Positions 6,636 through 12,133 are shown, counted from the first letter of the stretch. The stretch is 12,133 nucleotides of DNA from Sphingomonas sp. (GCA_025936675.1 JAICSX010000054.1:1-12133), one strand, 5' to 3'. The notes: a model not told the origin generated them from the sequence alone. Numbers and translations: made by a program.

Positions 6636-6986
6636 ATGCTCTATTTGCTGATCAAGGCCGCGATCTCTGGCGTCATTGTCGCGGTCGTGTCGGAAGTCGC
6701 CAAGCGCTACCCCGGTCTCGGCGCGCTAATCGCTTCGCTGCCGCTCGTGTCCGTCCTCGGCATGATGTGGCTATGGCATGACAAGCCCGACATCCCGAAC
6801 ATGGCCGCGCATGTCGAAGCAACCTTCTGGTTCGTGTTGCCCTCGCTGCCGATGTTCCTCGTGATCCCACTTCTGCTGAGAAACGGAATAAGCTTCTGGG
6901 TCTCGCTGGCGATGGGCTGCGCGCTGACGATCGCGCTCTACCTGTTGATGACCTGGGTCGGACCGAAGTTCGGCCTCAAGCTCTAG
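6636..6986 (+). CDS. DUF3147 family small membrane protein
   Basis: A 116-residue very hydrophobic protein with four membrane segments (about 3-20, 27-47, 63-82, 87-110). SEVAKRYPGLGALIASLPLVS near the start and LPSLPMF with PLLLRNGISFW in the middle are the pattern I recognise as DUF3147. The family's function is unknown. The ATG at 6636 has a weak GAGTGAG upstream. A GATAAT hexamer at 6584-6589 could be the -10 of its promoter, though no matching -35 is seen. It is transcribed away from the CDF gene. Confidence 0.82.
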   Translation: MLYLLIKAAISGVIVAVVSEVAKRYPGLGALIASLPLVSVLGMMWLWHDKPDIPNMAAHVEATFWFVLPSLPMFLVIPLLLRNGISFWVSLAMGCALTIALYLLMTWVGPKFGLKL

Positions 6987-7261
6987 GGACCGGACCGGCC
7001 GGCCTCGGCTTGATTAGCGTGCCCGGTGGTCCATATTGGTCTTATGTCTGAGCGTTCTCACTACGGGCCGCCGGAGCTGCACCCAGGCAGCAGCACCGCA
7101 CGACTCTAGCGCCCTGAGCGGCTCGCCGTTTGGCGAGCGGGCGCTCGGGGTGTCGCAATGAGCCGCGCCGCTTTGAAGCGAGCGCATTCTCCTCATTCGT
7201 GGACGAGCACACAGCGGTCGCGCGATTGCGCCGACCTTCGGCTCGCCGGGAGTCCGTTCCT
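6987..7261. other. 275-nt gap with a strong hairpin, no convincing gene
   Basis: Downstream of the DUF3147 gene I see no T-run terminator. At 7108-7145 a two-part stem occurs: AGCGCC (7108-7113) with GGCGCT (7140-7145) outside, and GCTCGCC (7121-7127) with GGCGAGC (7132-7138) around a GTTT loop inside. A 21-codon frame from an ATG at 7044 ends at a TAG in 7105-7107; it has no ribosome site and I do not call it. The stem could be a leader structure or a partial terminator for the upstream gene. Confidence 0.45.
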
Positions 7262-7483
7262 GTGATTACGCAACGTTTTGCAGTCGAGTTCGACCGCCGC
7301 ACCGTCGGCATCGCCGTGCGCGTGCCCGGCGGTTTCATGTTCTACGCATCGGACGATGTTTTCGAGCCGATGAACGGCAGGCTGTTCCCCCGTGCCCGCG
7401 CCATCGAGCGCCAGCTGAGGCGCGAGGCAAGGCAGCACAAACGCCAGCGCCAGAGGCTGCAGCGCGGCCCTTTGCCCGCCTGA
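7262..7483 (+). CDS. Small hypothetical protein (73 residues), unknown function
   Basis: A GTG at 7262 opens a 73-codon frame. The first 45 residues look like a compact beta-rich fold (QRFAVEFDRRTVGIAVRV, then GGFMFYASDD and FEPMNGRLFPRARA). The last 25 are strongly basic and Arg/Gln-rich (RREARQHKRQRQRLQR), which could bind nucleic acid or be disordered. The FA(V)F-GVAVRV-GGF-FYASD pattern resembles short uncharacterised proteins I associate with sphingomonads; I cannot name a domain. GGGAG about 9 nt upstream supports the GTG. The frame is open further upstream without protein-like content, so the longer form is unlikely. The rnk gene starts 32 nt downstream on the same strand, suggesting co-transcription. 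Confidence 0.65.
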   Translation: MITQRFAVEFDRRTVGIAVRVPGGFMFYASDDVFEPMNGRLFPRARAIERQLRREARQHKRQRQRLQRGPLPA

Positions 7484-7515
7484 CCGGCTGAGCGAAACAT
7501 TTTCAGGAGCATGTC

Positions 7516-7950
7516 ATGACTACTGCCCACCAAAGCGGCGCACGACCGCCGCTTCATCTGCTCGCGTCGGAGTCCGACCTCGTCGCCGGCCTCGCGCTCA
7601 AGGCGGAGCACCGCCACCCGGTGGTCGCAGCGATGCTGCTCGAGGAAATCGAACGCGCAGAGTTGCACGACCCGGACGAAATGCCGGCGGGGCACGTCGG
7701 CATCGGATCCCATGTGACGTTCGTCGACGAGAAATCGCATCAGAGCTATTCAGTGCAGCTCGTGCTGCCGGCTCACGCGAACATCGCCAAAGGACGTATT
7801 TCGATCCTGACGCCGATGGGCGCGGCGCTTTATGGCCTCGCCGCCGGTGCGTCGATCGAGTGGCCGGACCTCAGCGGCAACGAACGCCGCATCCGGATCT
7901 TGCGGGTCCCGGATTGCGCGCCGCGGGCACCTGACCAGCGGCCGCAATGA
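7516..7950 (+). CDS. rnk: Rnk-type nucleoside diphosphate kinase regulator, GreA/GreB C-terminal domain
   Basis: A 144-residue protein with a short helical N-terminal region (about 12-56) and a GreA/GreB-type C-terminal domain (about 58-131). The latter includes the typical AKGRISILTPMGAALYGL (91-108) and SIEWP (113-117). Rnk proteins bind RNA polymerase near the secondary channel but have too short a coiled coil to stimulate transcript cleavage as Gre factors do. The name comes from effects on nucleoside diphosphate kinase in E. coli. The protein ends with a proline-rich tail after the domain. AGGAG lies 6 nt before the ATG, a strong site. It is convergent with the psp operon across a hairpin terminator. 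Confidence 0.87.
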   Translation: MTTAHQSGARPPLHLLASESDLVAGLALKAEHRHPVVAAMLLEEIERAELHDPDEMPAGHVGIGSHVTFVDEKSHQSYSVQLVLPAHANIAKGRISILTPMGAALYGLAAGASIEWPDLSGNERRIRILRVPDCAPRAPDQRPQ

Positions 7951-7951
7951 A

Positions 7952-7988
7952 AGAGGCGGTCCGGGAGGGATACTGCCGGACCGCCTCT
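7952..7988. terminator. Hairpin between convergent rnk and psp operons
   Basis: AGAGGCGGTCCGG (7952-7964) pairs perfectly over 13 bp with CCGGACCGCCTCT (7976-7988), with an 11-nt loop. It begins 1 nt after the rnk stop. On the plus strand no T-run follows (ACTGACC); on the minus strand TTCATTG follows, a little richer in T. It probably limits read-through from both operons. Confidence 0.7.
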
Positions 7989-8036
7989 ACTGACCCATCA
8001 AAGCAGGACTTTGGTGGGGAATGGTTTGACGGCGGG

Positions 8037-8270
8037 TCAGATATCGATGCCGGCGGCGATCGCCTCGAGCTTGCGGACGCGTTCCTTCAAATCCGCGATT
8101 TCGATCCGGCCGGTCGCAGGCGGAAGCCCGCGCTCGCCCGCAACCTGTGCCAGCTCCATCTTCTTGAGCTCGAGCCAGCCGCTCCATGCTTTCAGGCCTG
8201 CCCAACTCGCCGCGCCCGTTGCGGCGAGCACGCTCGCACCGATCACTCCGATTGAAAGCGGGTCCATCAT
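8037..8270 (-). CDS. Small PspB-like membrane/coiled-coil protein at the end of the psp operon
   Basis: A 77-residue protein with one N-terminal membrane helix (about 6-27) and a charged C-terminal heptad-like helix (about 56-72, IEIADLKERVRKLEAI). This resembles the topology of PspB, which has a membrane anchor plus a leucine-zipper tail. However, PspB normally lies between pspA and pspC, and I cannot claim sequence homology. It may act with PspC at the membrane. The ATG at 8270 overlaps the pspC stop (ATGA). A second ATG follows directly, and GGGAGGA lies 3 nt before the first and 6 nt before the second, so the true start may be 8267. Confidence 0.78.
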   Translation of the reverse strand: MMDPLSIGVIGASVLAATGAASWAGLKAWSGWLELKKMELAQVAGERGLPPATGRIEIADLKERVRKLEAIAAGIDI

Positions 8271-8674
8271 TTTTCCTCCCGCAGCGCCTCGATCTCGCGC
8301 GCCAGCTCGTCATTCTGGGTGTTGATGTGGTGGTCGATCGCCATCAGCCGGCGGTCGGTCTCGTCCAGCTCGGTGCGCATGGCATGGACCGTCGGCTTGC
8401 GGCCGACGACCTGGTCCATGCGGTCGAAATCGCTCGCTCTGCCGCGCTGGTCGACGTCTCGCTTCTTCTGAATGGCGAGCACGACGCCGAGCATTGCATA
8501 AATGACGATTGCCATGGTGAACGGCATTGGCGTCAGTAGCGGCACGGCAACGAACGCGATTCGCACGAACGTCGGGTCGATCCCCATGCGCTTGCCGAGC
8601 GTCGAGCAGACGCCGGCGATCTTCGCGTCCTTGCGGTCGAGCGAGTAGGGATAAATCTTGCGAGCCATTTCCAT
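8267..8674 (-). CDS. pspC: Phage shock protein C (PspC domain)
   Basis: A 135-residue inner-membrane protein. The PspC domain covers about 8-68: LDRKDAKIAGVCSTLGKRMGID is the amphipathic family motif, followed by a membrane segment (about 35-68, VRIAFVAVPLL to GVVLAI). The remaining residues form a charged, probably coiled-coil tail (about 98-134, ELDETDRRLMAIDHHINTQ and on). In known systems PspC senses membrane disturbance and recruits PspA, relieving inhibition of the activator PspF. AAGGGG lies just upstream of the ATG at 8674; an ATG two codons later is an alternative start. The gene follows pspA by 12 nt and overlaps the next gene by 4 nt, so all are one operon. Confidence 0.92.
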   Translation of the reverse strand: MEMARKIYPYSLDRKDAKIAGVCSTLGKRMGIDPTFVRIAFVAVPLLTPMPFTMAIVIYAMLGVVLAIQKKRDVDQRGRASDFDRMDQVVGRKPTVHAMRTELDETDRRLMAIDHHINTQNDELAREIEALREEK

Positions 8675-8686
8675 CGTTCCCCTTCC

Positions 8687-9340
8687 TTACTGAACCCGCG
8701 CCTGGAGCGCGGCCTTCATCGCTTCGAGCTCGCGGTCGACGCTCTCCGCCGCCTTCAGCTCATGGATCTCATCTTCGAGGCTGCTCATTCCAAGCGCCTC
8801 GGCGCGCCCTTCGGCAAAGTCGGCGCGGCGCTCGAGCAGCTCGAACTTGGAGAATGCATCCTCGGTCCGGCTGCCGTGCATAATCTCGCGCGCCCTCGCC
8901 CGGGTGACCGCGCTTTCGAACCGTGCCGCGATGGCGTTCTGCCTGCCGCGCGCTTCGCGCAGCTTGGCCTGCAGCTTGACGATGTCCGCTTCGTAGCCGC
9001 GCAGCACCTGCTCGATCTGATCGACCTCGGCGCCGAGGTCCGCGGCCATGTCCGCCGCTTTCTGGCGCTCGACCAGCGCCGCCTTGGCGAGGTCTTCCCG
9101 GTCCTTCGACAGAGCGAGCTCGGCCTTTGCCGTCCAGTCCACCTGGATTTGCTCCAAGCGGCCGAGGGCCCGGCGGATCTCCTTGATATCGGCGATCTGG
9201 CGCGCGGCCGAAGCCCGGACGTCGACCAAAGTCTCTTCCATCTCGAGGATGATCATGCGGATCATCTTCGCCGGGTCTTCCGACCGGTCGAGAAGCTCGG
9301 TCATGTTCGCGGCAAAGATGTCGCGAGCGCGGCTGAACAC
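8687..9340 (-). CDS. pspA: Phage shock protein A (PspA/IM30 family)
   Basis: From a GTG at 9340 this is 217 residues, close to E. coli PspA (222). PspA is a peripheral membrane coiled-coil protein that binds and stabilises stressed inner membrane and inhibits PspF. FSRARDIFAAN (2-12) is the amphipathic membrane-binding helix. EDPAKMIRMIILEMEETLVDVRAS and the following WTAKAELAL and REDLAKAAL motifs are diagnostic. The rest is coiled coil to a short C-terminal helix (LEDEIHELKA). The start is uncertain: homologs begin MGIFSR, whereas here the aligned codons read GPVFSR. The GTG has no Shine-Dalgarno. The frame is open to an ATG at 9457 that overlaps the preceding small gene by 8 nt, which would add 39 residues. 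I favour the GTG because the added segment has looser codon use and no resemblance to PspA. Confidence 0.9.
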   Translation of the reverse strand: MFSRARDIFAANMTELLDRSEDPAKMIRMIILEMEETLVDVRASAARQIADIKEIRRALGRLEQIQVDWTAKAELALSKDREDLAKAALVERQKAADMAADLGAEVDQIEQVLRGYEADIVKLQAKLREARGRQNAIAARFESAVTRARAREIMHGSRTEDAFSKFELLERRADFAEGRAEALGMSSLEDEIHELKAAESVDRELEAMKAALQARVQ

Positions 9341-9449
9341 GGGGCCGCTGAACCAGGTGGCGATTGGTGCGAGGCGAGGCGTGACCGCCTCCTCTTCCCT
9401 CACCAGCCGCTCGGTGCGGACCGGGAGCCTGGCTTCGAGGATTGCAAGC

Positions 9450-9587
9450 TCAGGCATAGACCCGCGCCTGAAGCGAGTTGACGTCCGCGTGGGCAGGGCC
9501 GACTGCCGCGCCGACCGCGACGCTGCTTAGCGCAAGCGCTGCGGCGATGGCGACGAGGGTGCGGCCGATGGACGATTGCGACGACAT
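9450..9587 (-). CDS. Exported micro-peptide precursor (45 residues), first gene of the psp operon
   Basis: An ATG at 9587 preceded by AAGGAGAGTTCAA (a strong ribosome site) opens a 45-codon frame ending in TGA at 9452-9450. The product has a complete Sec-type signal peptide: a short polar start with Arg9, a hydrophobic core (about 10-30, LVAIAAALALSSVAVGAAVG) and an AHA cleavage motif ending at residue 34. Processing would leave an 11-residue peptide (DVNSLQARVYA). It lies 55 nt downstream of a sigma-54-type promoter and upstream of pspA, so it should be made under the same stress. I know similar short exported sphingomonad proteins ending in YA but no function. It would usually be missed by length cut-offs. 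The signal peptide plus ribosome site make the reading frame convincing. Confidence 0.75.
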   Translation of the reverse strand: MSSQSSIGRTLVAIAAALALSSVAVGAAVGPAHADVNSLQARVYA

Positions 9588-9641
9588 TTGAACTCTCCTT
9601 TTGCGCCCGCGGATTTTTGTGCGGGTCGATGCCAGACGCTA

Positions 9642-9657
9642 TTCAAGGCTCGTGCCA
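9642..9657 (-). promoter_or_regulatory. Sigma-54 (-24/-12) promoter of the psp operon
   Basis: On the minus strand the sequence reads TGGCACG-AGCC-TTGAA. The consensus is TGGCACG-N4-TTGCW, so the -24 half is perfect and the -12 half differs only at the C of TTGC. It lies 55 nt upstream of the small exported peptide gene, with an expected start site near 9630. Known psp operons are driven by sigma-54 with PspF, so both sequence and context agree. pspF itself is not in the window. Confidence 0.8.
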
Positions 9658-9714
9658 ATCCCGAAAATCTGCGAAAAACGACACAGACGCCGCGGCACCG
9701 GCGCGTTTTCCCAA

Positions 9715-9725
9715 CCAACAGTTGG
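9715..9725. promoter_or_regulatory. Palindrome CCAACAGTTGG, possible activator-binding site for the psp promoter
   Basis: CCAAC-A-GTTGG is a perfect 5-bp inverted repeat around one base. It lies about 85-95 nt upstream of the expected psp start site, the usual distance for an enhancer-binding activator such as PspF. I do not know the PspF site in this lineage, so assignment rests on position. It could instead act on the divergent gene at 9806. Confidence 0.4.
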
Positions 9726-9805
9726 CGCAAATCCCCAAGCGCTGGCCGGGAACATTCGCCACGTCCGGCGCGTCGAGCCGGCAAGGCTTTCAACCAGGAG
9801 TATCG

Positions 9806-10033
9806 ATGATGTTGGGCAAGCTTTTCGGCGCATGGCTGGGCGAGAAGGTCGCCGGCAAGAATGACGGCGCGAAAGGCGCGATGCTCGGCTACGGCGCGGC
9901 TGCGCTCGCGAGGCGCAGCGTCCCGACGCTGGCCGCGGTCGCGCTTGGCGGCTGGGCGTTCAAGAAATGGCGCGAGCACAGGCGCTCGCACGACTATCCC
10001 TCGGACGCGACGCCCGACTCGTCATCCCGCTGA
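9806..10033 (+). CDS. Small hypothetical protein (75 residues), divergent from the psp operon
   Basis: An ATG at 9806, with AGGAG 5 nt upstream, opens a 75-codon frame; a second ATG follows at once. The protein has a glycine/alanine-rich, mildly hydrophobic body (MLGKLFGAWLGEKVAG, then GAKGAMLGYGAAALARR, VPTLAAVALGGWAFKKW) and a polar tail (REHRRSHDYPSD). It could be a membrane-associated helical protein. Similar short proteins occur in sphingomonads, but no function is known to me. It shares the 218-nt upstream region with the psp operon, so co-regulation is possible. Its last 40 nt overlap the 3' end of the convergent DUF3297 gene. Confidence 0.72.
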   Translation: MMLGKLFGAWLGEKVAGKNDGAKGAMLGYGAAALARRSVPTLAAVALGGWAFKKWREHRRSHDYPSDATPDSSSR

Positions 10034-10284
10034 GCGGCGTGCTCGAAATAGGGCTCGACTGTCCCTTGCAGCTTGATCGTCATCGGCTGGCCGCGGCGGT
10101 CGAGGCTTCGGCCGGCAACGACCCGGATCCAGCCTTCTGAAATCGAATATTCGATGACGCTGGTCTTTTCCTGGCCGTTGAACTTGATGCCGACCCCGCG
10201 GCCGAGCAGCGCCTCGTCGTAATACGGGCTGCGCGGATCGAGCGAGAGCCGGTCGGGCGGCGTGTCGGTTGGGTCTTCGGCCAT
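9994..10284 (-). CDS. DUF3297 family protein
   Basis: A 96-residue protein whose residues ~8-80 carry the DUF3297 pattern: TPPDRLSLDPRSPYYDE (8-24), GRGVGIKFNG (28-37), SEGWIRV (49-55) and GTVEPYFE (74-81). The function is unknown; the family is small, soluble and common in proteobacteria. AGGG lies about 8 nt before the ATG at 10284. About 15 acidic and polar residues follow the usual family end (AAQRDDESGVASEG), and these are the codons overlapping the convergent gene. It diverges from the branched-chain dehydrogenase operon across a 122-nt gap. Confidence 0.88.
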   Translation of the reverse strand: MAEDPTDTPPDRLSLDPRSPYYDEALLGRGVGIKFNGQEKTSVIEYSISEGWIRVVAGRSLDRRGQPMTIKLQGTVEPYFEHAAQRDDESGVASEG

Positions 10285-10346
10285 CGCGGCGCCCTACATT
10301 GCGCTTCGCTCCAGCGTCAACGCGATGAGCTCAGCGCAACGATGTA

Positions 10347-10362
10347 AAGTATACTTGTCACC
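10347..10362 (+). promoter_or_regulatory. Possible promoter core with palindrome AAGTATACTT, upstream of the E1 alpha gene
   Basis: In a GC-rich gap, AAGTATACTT (10347-10356) is a perfect 10-bp palindrome containing TATACT (10350-10355), a good -10 hexamer on the plus strand. Transcription would begin near 10362, giving a 45-nt leader for the E1 alpha gene. No good -35 box is seen, which would fit activator dependence. Because the motif is self-complementary it could also serve the divergent DUF3297 gene. Confidence 0.4.
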
Positions 10363-10406
10363 GCCAGTTGCCGCATCGGCGACTCCCGACTAAGCGCGTC
10401 GACCGA

Positions 10407-11675
10407 ATGAGCGACAAGGATCCCGAACTGCGCCGCAATGCGCCCAAGCTCGCGCTGCACGTACCCGAGCCGCCGTTCCGGCCAGGGGATACGCCTGATT
10501 TCTCCAAACTGCAGATTCCGCCCGCGGGGGAAGCGCCGCGCCCGGACACCACCGCGCCCCCTTTGGAGACGCATGCGCTGACCACGGCGCTGGTTCGCGT
10601 GCTCGGCGACGACAACGAGCCAGTAGGCCCGTGGGACCCGAAGCTCGACCCCGACACCCTGCGCAAGATGCTGCGTGACATGGTCACGGTCCGCATCTTC
10701 GATGACCGCATGTACCGCGCGCAGCGGCAGGGGAAGACCAGCTTCTACATGAAATGCACCGGCGAGGAGGCCATCGCCGTCGCGGCGGCTGCTGCGCTCG
10801 ACCGCGACGACATGCATTTCCCTACCTACCGCCAGCAGGGGCTGCTGGTCGCGCGCGGCTATCCGCTGACCGACATGATGTGCCAGATCTATTCCAACCG
10901 CGGCGACAAATTGAAGGGCCGCCAGCTACCGATCATGTACTCGGACAAGGCGCATGGCTTCTTCTCGATCTCGGGCAACCTCGCCACGCAATTCCCACAA
11001 GCGGTCGGCTGGGCGATGGGCGCGGCGATCAAGGGCGACAGCCGCATCGCCATGGGCTGGGTCGGCGACGGAGCGACCGCGGAGGGCGACTTCCACAGCG
11101 CCATGACCTTCGCCGCCGTCTACAACGCGCCGGTCGTCCTCGCGGTGGTGAACAACCAGTGGGCGATCTCGAGCTTCTCCGGCATCGCCGGCGCCGAGCG
11201 CGCGACCTTTGCCCAGCGCGCGATCGGGTACGGAATCGCGGGGCTTCGCGTCGATGGCAATGACGCGCTCGCCGTCTATGCCGCAGTGCAGTGGGCGGCA
11301 GAGCGTGCGCGCTCGAACAACGGCCCGACATTGATCGAGTTCTTCACCTATCGCGCCGAGGGCCATTCGACCTCGGACGATCCGTCGGGCTATCGGCCGG
11401 CCAACGAAGCCAAGGCCTGGCCGCTCGGCGATCCGGTCGAGCGCCTGAAAGCGCACCTGATCACGATTGGCGAATGGGACGACGAGCGCCACGCCGCGAT
11501 GACCGCGGAATGCGACGCCGCGGTTCGCGCCGCGCAGAAGGAGTCCGAAACGCTCGGCATCCTGCCCGAGCAGGGCAAGGACGACATCGGATCGATGTTC
11601 GAGGACGTCTATGCCGAGGTGCCGTGGCACATCGCCGAGCAACGCGACCAAGCGCTGAGCGAGAGCCGCGACTGA
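10407..11675 (+). CDS. bkdA1: Branched-chain 2-oxoacid dehydrogenase E1 component, alpha subunit
   Basis: A 422-residue thiamine-diphosphate enzyme subunit. With the beta subunit it decarboxylates the 2-oxoacids from valine, leucine and isoleucine and passes the acyl group to lipoyl-E2, in the cytoplasm. The ThDP motif GDGATAEGD (220-228) ends in VVNNQWAI (247-254). KTSFYMKCTGEEA (110-122) and FPTYRQQG (138-145) line the active site. YRAEGHSTSDDPSGYR (315-330) matches the loop that carries the regulatory phosphoserines of the mammalian enzyme and distinguishes BCKDH from pyruvate dehydrogenase E1. The first ~80 residues are the proline-rich extension typical of bacterial BCKDH alpha. I start at the ATG at 10407 (MSDKDPELRR); an ATG 13 codons upstream is less likely, and neither has a good Shine-Dalgarno. 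The stop overlaps the beta start (TGATG). Confidence 0.94.
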   Translation: MSDKDPELRRNAPKLALHVPEPPFRPGDTPDFSKLQIPPAGEAPRPDTTAPPLETHALTTALVRVLGDDNEPVGPWDPKLDPDTLRKMLRDMVTVRIFDDRMYRAQRQGKTSFYMKCTGEEAIAVAAAAALDRDDMHFPTYRQQGLLVARGYPLTDMMCQIYSNRGDKLKGRQLPIMYSDKAHGFFSISGNLATQFPQAVGWAMGAAIKGDSRIAMGWVGDGATAEGDFHSAMTFAAVYNAPVVLAVVNNQWAISSFSGIAGAERATFAQRAIGYGIAGLRVDGNDALAVYAAVQWAAERARSNNGPTLIEFFTYRAEGHSTSDDPSGYRPANEAKAWPLGDPVERLKAHLITIGEWDDERHAAMTAECDAAVRAAQKESETLGILPEQGKDDIGSMFEDVYAEVPWHIAEQRDQALSESRD

Positions 11676-12133
11676 TGCCGACGATGAACATGATCCAGGC
11701 GCTCAACGACGCCCACAAGGTGATGATGCGCACGGATGGCGATGTCGTCGTGTTCGGCGAGGACGCCGGCTATTTCGGCGGCGTGTTCCGCGTCACCGAA
11801 GGGCTGCAGAAGGAATTCGGCAAGACCCGCGTGTTCGACGCACCGATCAGCGAAGGCGGGATCGTCGCCACCGCGGTCGGCATGGCGGCCTATGGGATCA
11901 AACCGGTGGTCGAGATTCAGTTCGCTGACTACATCTACCCGGGCTACGACCAGATCGTCAGCGAAGTCGCCAAGATGCGCTACCGCACCGCGGGCGAATG
12001 GCCGATGCCGATGGTCATCCGCACACCCTACGGCGGCGGCATCTTCGGCGGCCAGACGCACAGCCAGTCGCCGGAAAGCCTGTTCACCCATATCGCTGGC
12101 CTCAAGGTCGTCATTCCGTCGACTCCCCACGAC
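11675..12133 (+). CDS. bkdA2: Branched-chain 2-oxoacid dehydrogenase E1 component, beta subunit (partial, cut at right edge)
   Basis: From the ATG at 11675, which shares its A with the alpha-subunit stop, 153 codons run to the last base with no stop. Full-length beta subunits have roughly 330-350 residues, so about 45% is present. The N-terminus reads MPTMNMIQALNDAH, followed by VVFGEDAGYFGGVFRVTEGL (24-43), in which the Glu of GED is the residue that activates the ThDP ring. FDAPISEGGIVATAVGMAAYG (55-75) and IQFADYIYPGYDQIVSE (81-97) are E1-beta hallmarks. It forms the alpha2-beta2 heterotetramer with the upstream product, and tight coupling suits equal expression. E2 and E3 genes probably follow beyond the window. 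Confidence 0.94.
   Translation, partial: MPTMNMIQALNDAHKVMMRTDGDVVVFGEDAGYFGGVFRVTEGLQKEFGKTRVFDAPISEGGIVATAVGMAAYGIKPVVEIQFADYIYPGYDQIVSEVAKMRYRTAGEWPMPMVIRTPYGGGIFGGQTHSQSPESLFTHIAGLKVVIPSTPHD

Noticed and set aside
7044..7107. 21-codon frame beginning ATGTCTGAGCG
   Set aside because: No Shine-Dalgarno, no signal peptide or recognisable motif, and too short to support.
9436..9460. TTGCA on the minus strand near 9447, tested as a second sigma-54 promoter directly before pspA
   Set aside because: The GG of the -24 element is absent at the required spacing, so only the promoter at 9642-9657 is credible.
9527..9991. Long minus-strand open frame antisense to the 75-residue gene
   Set aside because: It crosses the sigma-54 promoter and the micro-peptide gene in another frame and has Arg/Pro-rich off-frame composition.

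Overview
The window is GC-rich and densely coding. It looks like an ordinary chromosomal segment from an alphaproteobacterium, most likely a sphingomonad. The basis is the overall character of the proteins (a DUF3297 protein, a DUF3147 protein, a branched-chain 2-oxoacid dehydrogenase E1 pair, short exported proteins) and a palindrome of the type I associate with sphingomonad repeats (CCCCTGCGAAGGCAGGGG on the minus strand). This placement is from recognition, not from a search. I see no transposase, phage gene, CRISPR array, rRNA or tRNA.

Layout, left part: positions 1-2560 (minus strand) hold a membrane-bound PQQ-dependent sugar/polyol dehydrogenase and, overlapping its stop, the first 66 codons of a DUF1622 membrane protein that runs off the left edge. 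Positions 2878-3669 (minus) hold exonuclease III. From 3670 to 4084 there is no protein gene, but there are two plus-strand RNA-like hairpin structures: an orphan intrinsic terminator at 3811-3847 and a pair of hairpins at 3967-4030. Positions 4085-4378 (minus) encode a small GIY-YIG nuclease-like protein. It is separated from threonine synthase (4449-5645, minus) by a compact two-palindrome REP-like element. Threonine synthase follows a zinc-type CDF efflux gene (5648-6538, minus) with a 2-nt gap, so the two are probably co-transcribed.

Middle part: 6636-6986 (plus) is a DUF3147 four-helix membrane protein. A 275-nt gap with a strong hairpin follows. Then come a 73-residue conserved-looking protein of unknown function (7262-7483) and an Rnk/GreA-type RNA polymerase-binding regulator (7516-7950). 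A 13-bp hairpin at 7952-7988 separates these from a convergent phage-shock-protein operon.

The psp operon (minus, 9657 down to 8037) is the most informative region. A near-consensus sigma-54 promoter (TGGCACG-N4-TTGAA, 9657-9642) sits upstream of a 45-residue exported peptide gene, then pspA, pspC and a small PspB-like membrane/coiled-coil protein. A perfect palindrome lies at about -85 to -95 from the expected start site, where a PspF-type activator would bind. This is the usual membrane-stress logic, with an apparently unannotated secreted micro-peptide as first gene and an oddly started pspA.

Right part: 9806-10033 (plus) is a 75-residue hypothetical protein whose 3' end overlaps, tail to tail, a DUF3297 gene (9994-10284, minus). 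Finally 10407-11675 and 11675-12133 (plus) encode the alpha and beta subunits of branched-chain 2-oxoacid dehydrogenase E1. The beta gene is cut by the right edge.
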